36,718 nucleotides of DNA from Lachnospiraceae bacterium (GTDB lineage: Bacteria; Bacillota; Clostridia; Lachnospirales; Lachnospiraceae): NCBI GenBank assembly GCA_900766575.1, contig CAAFVW010000158.1:1-36718 (forward strand), given 5' to 3'. Below, piece by piece: positions 8,298 to 16,015 of the stretch (position 1 is its first letter; the number at the start of each line of letters is the position of its first letter). Both the position numbers and the translations under genes were made by a program. The notes under the pieces are model-generated. The model did not search any database. It was not told the origin of the DNA and was given only the letters and a program-made list of their open reading frames with translations.

Positions 8298-8315
8298 CGG
8301 ACAGGCAGCTGTCCG
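8298..8315 (+). promoter_or_regulatory. Small leader hairpin upstream of the EPS operon
   Basis: A perfect 7-bp stem (8298-8304 with 8309-8315, CGGACAG/CTGTCCG) with a GCAG loop, located 5 bases before a larger terminator-like hairpin in the untranslated leader of the polysaccharide operon. Position suggests an RNA element that could act on the downstream hairpin, as in leaders controlled by NusG-paralogue (LoaP-type) antitermination. That role is inference. The rest of the 305-base gap between the divergent genes shows no ORF worth calling and no clear sigma-A promoter for the plus strand. Confidence 0.45.
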
Positions 8316-8320
8316 GGAAA

Positions 8321-8360
8321 AAGATATCCATCAGGGAATTCCCTGGTGGATATTTTCGTT
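8321..8360 (+). terminator. Terminator-like hairpin (probable attenuator) in the EPS leader
   Basis: A 16-bp uninterrupted stem (8321-8336 with 8341-8356, two G-U pairs) closes an AATT tetraloop; the right arm ends in TTTT and is followed by CGTTTT. It stands 38 bases before the ATG of the first EPS gene and on the same strand, with no gene ending before it. It would therefore stop EPS transcription unless overcome, which marks it as an attenuator. Confidence 0.6.
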
Positions 8361-8397
8361 TTGGGGAAAAGCAGAATTTGTCGAAAAGGAGAGAACA

Positions 8398-9801
8398 ATG
8401 TTGGAAACGATCCTGAACAATTTTCATCTGGAGAAGATCCTGTGGATTTTTCAGAAAAGAATCGCTTATATCATGATTCTGGGGGTATTGGGGGGAATGG
8501 CCGGAGGTGCTTATGCGTATCTGACGGACAGCACCCTGTACCGGGCGGAAGTATCGTTCTATGTATACAGTGATCCGGACTATGTGTATGACTCCTCGGT
8601 CAATATCTCAAATTCGGAATTCACCCAGGCCAAGAACCTGGTACAGAGTTACATCCTGATCCTGAAGAGCAACACGATTCTGGAAAAGGTTCTGGAAGAA
8701 GTGGGACTGGACTACGGGACGAAAGATCTGTCCGGAAGGATCAGCACCAGCGTGGTGGAGAATACGGCGGTTTTTTATGTCTATGCCTATGACAGTGACC
8801 CTTACCGCGCCATGGAGCTGGCCAATGCCATCGGCAGAGTGGCTCCGAAGGAAATCGGCCGCATCGTGAAATCCGGAGGGATCGAAGTAATTGATTATGC
8901 TGCCCTGCCGGAGAGCCCGTACATTGCTACGAGTCTGACTAAATATGCCCTGCTTGGTTTTGGCGGGTGCTTCGGGGCGGCCTTTGTCCTGTTCCTGTTG
9001 GCGGGACTGCTGGATACCACGATTCGCAGGCAGTATGAACTGAAACTGGCGTTCCGGATTCCCGTGCTGGGGAATATTCCCCAGATCCAGGCACCGGACC
9101 GGAAGAGTAAACCGGTGCTGGTACTGGGGGAGAACAGTTCTTTTGCGGTCAAGGAATCCTATAACACGATCCGGGCTAACCTCCTGTTTACCGGCAAGGG
9201 AGAGCGCTGTCCGGTATATGCGGTTACCAGTGCAGACAAGGATGAGGGGAAGACACTGAATAGTGTCAACATTGCCATCAGCTATGCACAGCTTGGGAAA
9301 AAGGTTCTGCTCATTGACGGAGATATGCGGAATATGTCGGTGGCTTCTCTGTTGAAGATCCGGGGCAGACTGGGACTGAGCCAGTATCTGGCAGGTCTTA
9401 GGGAGAAACCGCAGATACTGGAATACCGGGAGAATCTGGATGTGCTGGCAGGGGGAGAGACACCACCGAATCCTTCCGAATTGCTGGGCGGGGAGCGGAT
9501 GAAGGAGCTGCTGCTGACCCTGCGGACGCGGTATGACTGTATCATAATTGATCTGCCGCCGGTGGGTATCGTTACGGATGCACTGCTGTTGTCCCATGAA
9601 GTGACCGCGTATCTGCTGGTCGTGCGGGCCGGTGTCAGCCATATGAGCCGGGAAAAGGTGGCAGTGACGCTGCTGGAGCAGGTGGATGCGGATATCTGCG
9701 GGATTCTGTTTAACGGTCTGCCGCCGAAATCCAAAGACTGCAACTACAGATTACAGCAATATTGGAAAGAAGAGCAACAACAAAACAGGGAGGCTGTGTG
9801 A
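8398..9801 (+). CDS. Fused chain-length determinant (Wzz) and bacterial tyrosine kinase
   Basis: A 467-residue fusion of a Wzz/CpsC-type co-polymerase and a CpsD-type BY-kinase. Membrane helices lie at residues ~23-42 and ~184-206, bracketing an extracytoplasmic Wzz domain. The kinase (residues ~240-467) has a Walker A-like SADKDEGKTL (278-287), Walker A' LLIDGDMR and Walker B CIIIDLPP. It controls export and length of the polysaccharide made by the following operon. The C-terminal tail has only two tyrosines (DCNYRLQQYW) instead of the usual Tyr cluster, and no CpsB-type phosphatase is nearby, so regulation by cluster autophosphorylation may be reduced. AAAAGGAGAG precedes the ATG. The first gene of the operon. 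Confidence 0.92.
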   Translation: MLETILNNFHLEKILWIFQKRIAYIMILGVLGGMAGGAYAYLTDSTLYRAEVSFYVYSDPDYVYDSSVNISNSEFTQAKNLVQSYILILKSNTILEKVLEEVGLDYGTKDLSGRISTSVVENTAVFYVYAYDSDPYRAMELANAIGRVAPKEIGRIVKSGGIEVIDYAALPESPYIATSLTKYALLGFGGCFGAAFVLFLLAGLLDTTIRRQYELKLAFRIPVLGNIPQIQAPDRKSKPVLVLGENSSFAVKESYNTIRANLLFTGKGERCPVYAVTSADKDEGKTLNSVNIAISYAQLGKKVLLIDGDMRNMSVASLLKIRGRLGLSQYLAGLREKPQILEYRENLDVLAGGETPPNPSELLGGERMKELLLTLRTRYDCIIIDLPPVGIVTDALLLSHEVTAYLLVVRAGVSHMSREKVAVTLLEQVDADICGILFNGLPPKSKDCNYRLQQYWKEEQQQNREAV

Positions 9802-9806
9802 GGGAT

Positions 9807-10259
9807 ATGAAGATATGTTTTGCCGCATCGTCCGGCGGCCACTTTGAACAACTGATGATGCTTCGACCTTTGATGGAAAAATACGAAAGCTTTGTGGTGA
9901 CGGAAAAAACGGGGTATGCGGTAAAGACGCCGGTAAAATGCTACTATCTTCACCAGGTGAACCGGAAACAATGGGGATGCCTTCTCTATTTATTGAAAAA
10001 TGCATGGTACTCGCTGCGCCTGCTGCACAGGGAGCGGCCGGATGTGGTGGTGTGCACGGGGGTGCTGGCTATGATTCCGCTGTGCGTGGAAGCGAAGCTT
10101 TCCGGCAGAAAACTGGTCTATATTGAGTCCTTTGCCAAAGTGACCTCGGCGACGCTTAGCGGAAAACTGTTATATCATTATGCGGATCGTTTTTATGTCC
10201 AGTGGGATCAGATGAAGGAAATCTACCCGGAAGCGATCTGCCTGGGAGGAATTTATTAA
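9807..10259 (+). CDS. pssD: PssD/Cps14F-type glycosyltransferase subunit (Alg14-like)
   Basis: A 150-residue protein of the Alg14 type: the N-terminal MKICFAASSGGHFEQLMML is the conserved Rossmann start, followed by a hydrophobic stretch RPDVVVCTGVLAMIPL and KLVYIESFAKVTSATLSGKL. In yeast and streptococci this subunit anchors the catalytic Alg13/Cps14G partner to the membrane and together they add the second sugar to the lipid carrier. The partner is encoded 1 base downstream. ATG 9807 fits the family N-terminus; upstream in-frame codons overlap the previous gene. The gene lies 5 bases after the Wzz/BY-kinase stop. Confidence 0.9.
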   Translation: MKICFAASSGGHFEQLMMLRPLMEKYESFVVTEKTGYAVKTPVKCYYLHQVNRKQWGCLLYLLKNAWYSLRLLHRERPDVVVCTGVLAMIPLCVEAKLSGRKLVYIESFAKVTSATLSGKLLYHYADRFYVQWDQMKEIYPEAICLGGIY

Positions 10260-10260
10260 G

Positions 10261-10776
10261 ATGATATTTGTAACGACCGGATCTCAGAAGTTCCAGTTCA
10301 ATCGATTGTTACAAAAGATAGATCGGCTGATCGAAGAGGGGGCCATTCGGGAGGAGGTGTTTGCCCAGATCGGGGAAAGTGATTATCTGCCGAAACATTA
10401 TGAATACTGTAGATTTCTGGACAGGGAAAGCTTTGCCGGGAAACTGCGGGAATGCCGGATGGTCATAACGCATGGAGGAACCGGCGTGATCATCAGCGCG
10501 GTAAAGCAGGGGAAAAAAGTGATCGCTGTGCCAAGGCTGTCCGGTTACGGGGAACATGTGGACGACCATCAGGTACAGCTGCTGAAGGAATTCGATGGGA
10601 TGAACCTGATCTGTGCCTGCTATGACAGTGAGAGATTGGGGGATTGTATCCGGGACAGCGAAAACAAAGAATTCTCCGGTTACCATTCCAACACCCGGAG
10701 GATACTGACGGACATTGAGAATTTTTTAATTGCGGAAGAAGGGGAAAACGATGGAAAGCATTCAAAAATTTCGTAA
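10261..10776 (+). CDS. pssE: PssE/Cps14G-type glycosyltransferase subunit (Alg13-like)
   Basis: A 171-residue GT28-like C-terminal domain protein. MIFVTTGSQKFQFNRLLQKI is the typical N-terminus and MVITHGGTGVIISAVKQGKK plus VIAVPRLSGYGEHVDDHQVQ form the nucleotide-sugar binding region with the HGG and HxxxQ-like elements of the family. It is the catalytic half of the PssD/PssE pair, which transfers the second sugar of the repeat unit. The last ~26 bases overlap the next gene. The sugar specificity cannot be told from sequence. Confidence 0.9.
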   Translation: MIFVTTGSQKFQFNRLLQKIDRLIEEGAIREEVFAQIGESDYLPKHYEYCRFLDRESFAGKLRECRMVITHGGTGVIISAVKQGKKVIAVPRLSGYGEHVDDHQVQLLKEFDGMNLICACYDSERLGDCIRDSENKEFSGYHSNTRRILTDIENFLIAEEGENDGKHSKIS

Positions 10777-11554
10777 AAAAGGGAAAAAACTGGGGGAGTA
10801 TATGCTGACGAAGCTGCGTCTGCTGCGGGATCAGAGGAAATACCGTTCCCAGGGCGTAACATTAAAATACATGCTGGACCGGGCCGATTCCAGAGATCTT
10901 GTGATTGTCTTCAGTTCCTGCACCAGAAAAGGGATTCGGGCCAGATACAACTATGTCCGGACTTTGAAAGGAGTCGGCTGCAATAAGTTGTTTTTGTTGG
11001 ATGATTTTGCTTCGGATCACAGAGGCTCCTTTTATCTGGGCAGCAATATGAGATTTGAGGAGGCTGCCACGGTGAAGGAGCTGATCGACCGGGTACAGGA
11101 ACAGACCGGAGCCGATCGCCTGATCTTCTGCGGTTCCAGCAAAGGCGGATATACGGCACTGAATTTCGGTCTGGATTATCCGGGCAGCTATATGGTTGTG
11201 GGAGGACCGCAGTATTTTCTGGGACAAAGTCTGTTGGATACCGGCAATATTGAGGCGCTGAAACATATTGCCGGGCAGGTCTGTAAGGAAAAGATAGAGT
11301 TCCTGAACCAGTATCTGCCGAGAAAAGTGGTGGACAACCGATATGTGCCTTCCCAGAGAATCTACCTGCACTATTCCGACAGTGAGCACACCTATGAGGA
11401 GCATATCCGCTACCTGTGCCGGGATCTGACGGAAAAAGGATATCGCTACAGCGAAGATGTGGCGCATTACAAAGAGCATGGGGAGATCAGTCTGTATTTC
11501 CCGGAGTTTTTATTACATAGTGTGGAGGAGATTTTATGCCGACAGTCAGCGTGA
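10751..11554 (+). CDS. XcbB/CpsF-type capsular polysaccharide biosynthesis protein
   Basis: A 267-residue protein with an alpha/beta-hydrolase-like core. A nucleophile-elbow motif GSSKGGYTAL (residues 128-137) follows the strand DRLIFC, and VIVFSSCTRK near residue 52 is the preceding core strand. This GxSKGG form is what I know from the XcbB/CpsF family in capsule loci, whose exact reaction is not settled. A cytoplasmic location is likely since no signal peptide or membrane helix is seen. It overlaps pssE by 26 bases and the next GT2 gene by 19 bases, so it is an integral member of the operon. The start at 10751 is preceded by GAAGGGG. Confidence 0.8.
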   Translation: MESIQKFRKKGKKLGEYMLTKLRLLRDQRKYRSQGVTLKYMLDRADSRDLVIVFSSCTRKGIRARYNYVRTLKGVGCNKLFLLDDFASDHRGSFYLGSNMRFEEAATVKELIDRVQEQTGADRLIFCGSSKGGYTALNFGLDYPGSYMVVGGPQYFLGQSLLDTGNIEALKHIAGQVCKEKIEFLNQYLPRKVVDNRYVPSQRIYLHYSDSEHTYEEHIRYLCRDLTEKGYRYSEDVAHYKEHGEISLYFPEFLLHSVEEILCRQSA

Positions 11555-12474
11555 TCGTCCCCGTTTACAACACGGAAAAATATCTGGAGGAATGCATCCG
11601 TTCCCTGACAGAACAGACACTGCCGGAGATGGAACTGATCTTCGTGGATGACGGTTCCACGGACGCATCGCCACAGATCCTGGAGAGATACCGCGCCCTG
11701 GACCCGGAACATATCCGGGTCATCACACAGAAAAACGCCGGACAGGGAAAAGCCAGAAACGCAGGTCTGGCGGCTGCCGGGGGAGAGTATGTGGGCTTCG
11801 TGGATTCGGATGACTATGTGGACAGACGGATGTATGCGGCCATGTATACCAGGGCCAGGTCGGAGCATCTGGATCTGGTGGAATGTGATTTTCATTATAT
11901 AAAAGAAGACGGCAGGGAAATGCGGGCCTACGAATCGGCAGCACCCTGGAATAAGCTGATCCGCAAACAACTGCTTACGGACAATGGCATCTTTTTCCCG
12001 GAGGGCTATATCTATGAAGATACGTCCTTTTATCTGAAACTGCGTCCCTATGTGAAGAAAAAGGCCAAAATGCTGGGAGTCTATGTATATCACCGGGACA
12101 GAGGGGATTCTACCATGAATGACAGTAAGAGCAGACGGGTGGGGAATATTTTTCCGGTGCTGCAGGATGCCTGTTTATTTTATCAGGATAAAAATCTCAT
12201 GGAGACTTATGGAAAAGAGCTGGAATATTTCTGCACGAGGATTCTGCTGTGCAGTTCCATGGGAAGGATCTCCGGAATCAGAGATCGGGGACTGCGCAGA
12301 TCTCTGCGAAAGGAAACATTCTCATTTCTGCGGGAACATTTTCCGGAGTATCGGAAGAATCCGTACCTGGGCAAAGGAATCCGGGGACGCTATCTGCGGA
12401 TTGCCACACCGGGTCTGTGTGGAATCTGTGCGGGGCCGATGCGCAGATGCAGACCGGGGAAGGTGTTTCCCTGA
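11536..12474 (+). CDS. Family 2 glycosyltransferase (GT-A fold), first of three
   Basis: A 312-residue GT2 enzyme. The N-terminus PTVSVIVPVYNTEKYLEECI, the nucleotide-binding ELIFVDDGSTDASP and the metal-binding EYVGFVDSDDYVD are textbook GT2 motifs; an acceptor-side GYIYEDTSFY (E-D-T) lies at ~residue 155-165 and holds the likely catalytic acid. No membrane helix is seen, so it acts at the inner face of the membrane on lipid-linked intermediates. ATG 11536 has a strong GGAGGAG eight bases upstream. It overlaps the previous gene by 19 bases. Donor and acceptor are unknown. Confidence 0.9.
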   Translation: MPTVSVIVPVYNTEKYLEECIRSLTEQTLPEMELIFVDDGSTDASPQILERYRALDPEHIRVITQKNAGQGKARNAGLAAAGGEYVGFVDSDDYVDRRMYAAMYTRARSEHLDLVECDFHYIKEDGREMRAYESAAPWNKLIRKQLLTDNGIFFPEGYIYEDTSFYLKLRPYVKKKAKMLGVYVYHRDRGDSTMNDSKSRRVGNIFPVLQDACLFYQDKNLMETYGKELEYFCTRILLCSSMGRISGIRDRGLRRSLRKETFSFLREHFPEYRKNPYLGKGIRGRYLRIATPGLCGICAGPMRRCRPGKVFP

Positions 12475-12506
12475 CAGGAGGCGCGACAGAGAAAAGGGGA
12501 GAAAAT

Positions 12507-13436
12507 ATGCGGATATCGGTAGCACTGGCAACCTATAACGGGGCCAGATTTATAACAGAACAGCTGGATTCCATCAGACAGCAGAGCCTTCCGGTGGATC
12601 AGGTGATCCTGCGGGATGATGGCTCTGTGGATCAGACAGTGGAGATCGTCAGAGCGTATCTGGATACTTACGGACTGACACCGGCATGGCACATCACACA
12701 GAATGAGAAACGGCTGGGCTATGCGGAGAATTTTAAGGCAGCCGTGGAAGAGACTGCCGGCGATTATGTGTTCTTCTGTGATCAGGACGATGTCTGGGAG
12801 CCGGACCGTGTGGAGCATATGGTAAATCAGATGGAAGCGCACCGGGAGATTCAGGTGCTGGGATCGGAGTTTGTACCGTTCACTGTGGATGCCGATGCAC
12901 CATCGGTCAGCAGGCGGGTTCTGAAAAGTTTTCGCGGGGACGGAAGTCTGGAACATGTCACCTGGAGCCCGGCTCATATCTTCATCGGAAGTGAGGGCTG
13001 TACCATGTGCCTGCGCCGGATATTTCTGGAACAGACCGGGGAGTATTGGTATCCCGGCTGGGCTCACGATGAATATGCCTGGAAGCTGTCGCTCTGTATG
13101 GACGGCTGCTATATTTTCCACAGCGTCACCCTGCGGAGGAGAATGCATTCCGGCAATGTATCCAAGCGGAAAATGAGGGATCTGGACAAACGGATTGCTT
13201 TTTTCCGGGAATTGCAGAAAAGTCATGAAGCAACCCTGCGGTTTGCCAGAGACCGGGGAATGTCAGAGGAAGCACAGCAACTGCTCGGACGGAATATCCG
13301 GGCGACAGCTCTTCGGATTGAGCTGATGGAGCAGCGGAAGCTGTGGAATATTGTGCCGCTTTTCTGGAAATACCGGGACTGCTATCACAGTAAAAAATCG
13401 CTGCCGGTAGAATTTATCCTGGCAGTCAGAGGGTGA
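12507..13436 (+). CDS. Family 2 glycosyltransferase, rhamnosyltransferase-like, second of three
   Basis: A 309-residue GT2 enzyme starting RISVALATYNGARFITEQLD, with QVILRDDGSVDQT, YVFFCDQDDVWEPDRVE and a WAHDEYAWKL acid region. The DQDDVW form of the metal-binding motif is typical of the alpha-L-Rha/alpha-1,3-rhamnosyltransferase-like subgroup found in capsule clusters. A much longer frame runs upstream but ATG 12507 is chosen because AGGGGAG is just upstream and the encoded protein then begins exactly at the family N-terminus. Rhamnose specificity is a guess from motif similarity; no dTDP-rhamnose genes are in the window. Confidence 0.9.
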   Translation: MRISVALATYNGARFITEQLDSIRQQSLPVDQVILRDDGSVDQTVEIVRAYLDTYGLTPAWHITQNEKRLGYAENFKAAVEETAGDYVFFCDQDDVWEPDRVEHMVNQMEAHREIQVLGSEFVPFTVDADAPSVSRRVLKSFRGDGSLEHVTWSPAHIFIGSEGCTMCLRRIFLEQTGEYWYPGWAHDEYAWKLSLCMDGCYIFHSVTLRRRMHSGNVSKRKMRDLDKRIAFFRELQKSHEATLRFARDRGMSEEAQQLLGRNIRATALRIELMEQRKLWNIVPLFWKYRDCYHSKKSLPVEFILAVRG

Positions 13437-13440
13437 GACC

Positions 13441-14835
13441 ATGAGCAGATATCTGGCAGAAAAAAAGGAAAATATCCAGCAGGGATGGCAGAGCAGCAAC
13501 CGGTATTTTGAAAACTGTGGAGAACAGAGCAGGGGACAGCTTCTGGCAGTCTGTTTTCTCGTTACTTATTATATTCTGCCGCAGTATTTTGGAATCCGGC
13601 TGCCGGGCTTTGACCTGACGGCACAGCGGATGCTCATAACGCTTCTGAGCCTTTTTATCCTGAGTAAGGAATCCCGGAAAAAAGTATTCTGGAATGGCGT
13701 GCGAAGCTGTAAACTGTGGCCCCTCATGGCGGTTTATCTGGGAATCTGTCTCTACACGGCCGTGTTCCGCCTGCATATCGGAACCTTTCTCTATCCTCTG
13801 ATCGAACTACTGGGAGCATTTCTGGTGATCTATGTACTGCGGGAGTACCTGGGAAGTGAGGGATTTCTGGTGCTTTTCCGGCGGATGCTTCTGATCTTGT
13901 GTCTGTTGGGAATCGTGGAAGCGTTCATGAAGAAGACTCCTTTTGCCTGGCTGGAGACGATAAAAGGACTCTATACCGGAGGTATGATTCGTTCCGGTTC
14001 CTATCGGATCATGGGACCGGCCAATCATTCTCTGGCTTACGGACTGATCCTGATCTCCGGACTGCCCCTGTTGTGTATTGACGAGGAGAGGCGATGTTTC
14101 TCTATATTTCGGCATCTGCCGCTTATGTTGTTGGTCCTGATCAATGTGTTCCTCACAGGATCCCGTTCCACACTGGCGGTCGTGGGACTGGAGCTGTTGC
14201 TTCTTTCCGCGATTGCACCGGGAGAGCAGAGGAAGAAAATGTTATTCACGGTAGTACCGGCAGGATTTCTCACGTTGTTGCTGGCGCTGTTGTTCCCCGG
14301 CTCTGCACCGGGACATTATATTCTGTTGCAGCTCAGTACGGTGGTGGATGAGATGTTCGGGACGTCCTATGCGGTTCGTTATGGTGTGGACAGTACTTCT
14401 CTGGCCAACAGTGCTTCTTACCGGGATGCATTGTTGGATATTTTTACCGTGGACTGGCTGGATCCCTGGCTGGGGCAGGGCTCCGGATACCATTTTTCCT
14501 GGTATATTCCGGGAGGGGCTACGATCCATTCCATTGACAATTTCTATGTGGCCAATTATATCCGCTATGGCTATCCGGGGCTTATCGTATACGGCCTGCT
14601 GATCCTGCAGGCGGCAGGGGAGATGCTGCGGGAAGGAATCCGCAGAAAGGACAGGACGATGCTGTGTATGGCACTGGCGGTCTGTGGATACTTTCTGAAC
14701 CTGTGGTGGATGGATACGTTGCAGACCATCAAGTATGCGTACCTTCCCATTGCCCTGTTCCAGGTAGTTTGTGCAGAAACAGGGGAAAATAAGTCGAAGA
14801 TACCGCACAAAGGGGAATACAGGTACATAAGGTAA
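13441..14835 (+). CDS. Wzy-type O-antigen/polysaccharide polymerase
   Basis: A 464-residue integral membrane protein with about 10-12 hydrophobic helices. A large extracytoplasmic loop (residues ~285-360) contains SYRDALLDIF, the GQGSGYHFSWY segment and HSIDNFYVANYIRYGYPGL; this pattern before the last helices is characteristic of Wzy and O-antigen ligase-like proteins. RSGSYRIMGPANHSLAYGL earlier matches the 'R..g....pN..a...' loop of the family. In the Wzx/Wzy pathway it polymerises flipped repeat units on the outer face of the membrane. Wzx is encoded further down the operon and the chain-length regulator at its start, so the pathway is complete. Confidence 0.88.
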   Translation: MSRYLAEKKENIQQGWQSSNRYFENCGEQSRGQLLAVCFLVTYYILPQYFGIRLPGFDLTAQRMLITLLSLFILSKESRKKVFWNGVRSCKLWPLMAVYLGICLYTAVFRLHIGTFLYPLIELLGAFLVIYVLREYLGSEGFLVLFRRMLLILCLLGIVEAFMKKTPFAWLETIKGLYTGGMIRSGSYRIMGPANHSLAYGLILISGLPLLCIDEERRCFSIFRHLPLMLLVLINVFLTGSRSTLAVVGLELLLLSAIAPGEQRKKMLFTVVPAGFLTLLLALLFPGSAPGHYILLQLSTVVDEMFGTSYAVRYGVDSTSLANSASYRDALLDIFTVDWLDPWLGQGSGYHFSWYIPGGATIHSIDNFYVANYIRYGYPGLIVYGLLILQAAGEMLREGIRRKDRTMLCMALAVCGYFLNLWWMDTLQTIKYAYLPIALFQVVCAETGENKSKIPHKGEYRYIR

Positions 14836-14852
14836 AAGAAAAAGGAAAAAAT

Positions 14853-16013
14853 ATGCAAAAAATAATTTTACTTCTTGGCATCTGTCTGTGTCTGGGTTTT
14901 CGCACACAGGCAGCGCCCAGAGAGATTCCGGACCGCTTCAATACCGGTGTGGACTCGGACATGGAGTTGACGGAGGTCTCGGAGTCTGGCAGCTACGGTG
15001 GGATTCAGTACAGGATCGGAGCGGGCGGACAGCTGACCCTGGATCTGGTCTACAGCAACCGGCAGGCGGGGAAGGAGATCGAGATCCGGAATATGGATTT
15101 CTCCCGATATGCTTTGCTGATGGTCAATGAAGACCGGATTGCGGAGGAGACGATCGTAACTTTTCAGAACTGTAAATTCGATGTAGTGACCACCGGCAGA
15201 GAGGATGCACGGATTCACTATATTTTCGAGGATTGTACACTGCGCAGTTTCCGGGGAAGCAATGCCACCCTTACCCGGTGCCGTCTGGGAGGCAGCAGCG
15301 GGGATGCACTGAATCCGTACCGGAATGTGACCCTCAGGGATTGTTATATTGCGGATCTGGCACATCCGGACAGCCGGGAAAAGGTGCATTCCGACGGAGT
15401 ACAGATCTTCGGTTATCCGTCGCTTCCGGCGGAGAATATTTCCTTTGATAATTGCAGATTCGAAGTACCGGCGGTTCCCGGTGGTGACAGCTATGTGAAT
15501 GCCTGCCTTATGATCGCCCCGGAGAAGAGCGGTGCCAGAGGAATTTATTTTACAAACTGTATTCTGAACGGAGGAGGCTATGCCATTTATACGCTGGTAA
15601 AAGATGGTTTTACGCTGGAGGATGTGATGCTGTGTAATATCGCGGTAGGGGATGCGGCACGTTATGGGACATTCTATCACCGCAATATCACAGAAGGAGT
15701 CACCATGGAAAATATCCATGCCGTGGATACCCTGTATGTGGGAAGCAGATTTGCGGATGAACAGGGACAGATTCATTTCAGTGTGACCAATGATACGGCG
15801 CAGGAGAGAACACTGATGATCGTAACAGCAAAGGAAACCATAACGCTGCCCATCCGGGCTTGTCCGCCCTACGAAGAGAGAACGTCGGACATGACATTTG
15901 AGGATTTCCCGTTTGATATGGATGTGGCGGTGTCTGGAGCACAGTGGGCAGTATGCTATGACATTACGGACGGATGGAAACAGATCGCACTGTATGCGGA
16001 AAGGAAGAGATAA
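14853..16013 (+). CDS. Secreted right-handed beta-helix protein (pectin lyase-like)
   Basis: A 386-residue protein with a signal peptide (KIILLLGICLCLGFRTQAAP, cleavage probably after TQA) and a central region of short repeated strand-turn units such as VTFQNCKFD, YIFEDCTLRSF, ATLTRCRLG, VTLRDCYIAD, ISFDNCRFEVP and IYFTNCILNGGG. This N/D-C-x-(F/L/I) ladder is the signature of a parallel beta-helix with a Cys stack. Such proteins are often polysaccharide lyases, hydrolases or epimerases; a HSDGVQIFG segment near residue 178 is a typical active-site face but I cannot name catalytic residues. Placement between wzy and a GT4 gene suggests it acts on the secreted polysaccharide. The C-terminal ~80 residues look like a separate beta-sandwich. 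Confidence 0.8.
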   Translation: MQKIILLLGICLCLGFRTQAAPREIPDRFNTGVDSDMELTEVSESGSYGGIQYRIGAGGQLTLDLVYSNRQAGKEIEIRNMDFSRYALLMVNEDRIAEETIVTFQNCKFDVVTTGREDARIHYIFEDCTLRSFRGSNATLTRCRLGGSSGDALNPYRNVTLRDCYIADLAHPDSREKVHSDGVQIFGYPSLPAENISFDNCRFEVPAVPGGDSYVNACLMIAPEKSGARGIYFTNCILNGGGYAIYTLVKDGFTLEDVMLCNIAVGDAARYGTFYHRNITEGVTMENIHAVDTLYVGSRFADEQGQIHFSVTNDTAQERTLMIVTAKETITLPIRACPPYEERTSDMTFEDFPFDMDVAVSGAQWAVCYDITDGWKQIALYAERKR

Positions 16014-16015
16014 CC

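Noticed and set aside
8608..9642. Minus-strand open frame of 344 codons antisense to the Wzz/BY-kinase gene
   Set aside because: Rich in Gln, Arg and His with no motif; explained as the complement of the kinase gene.
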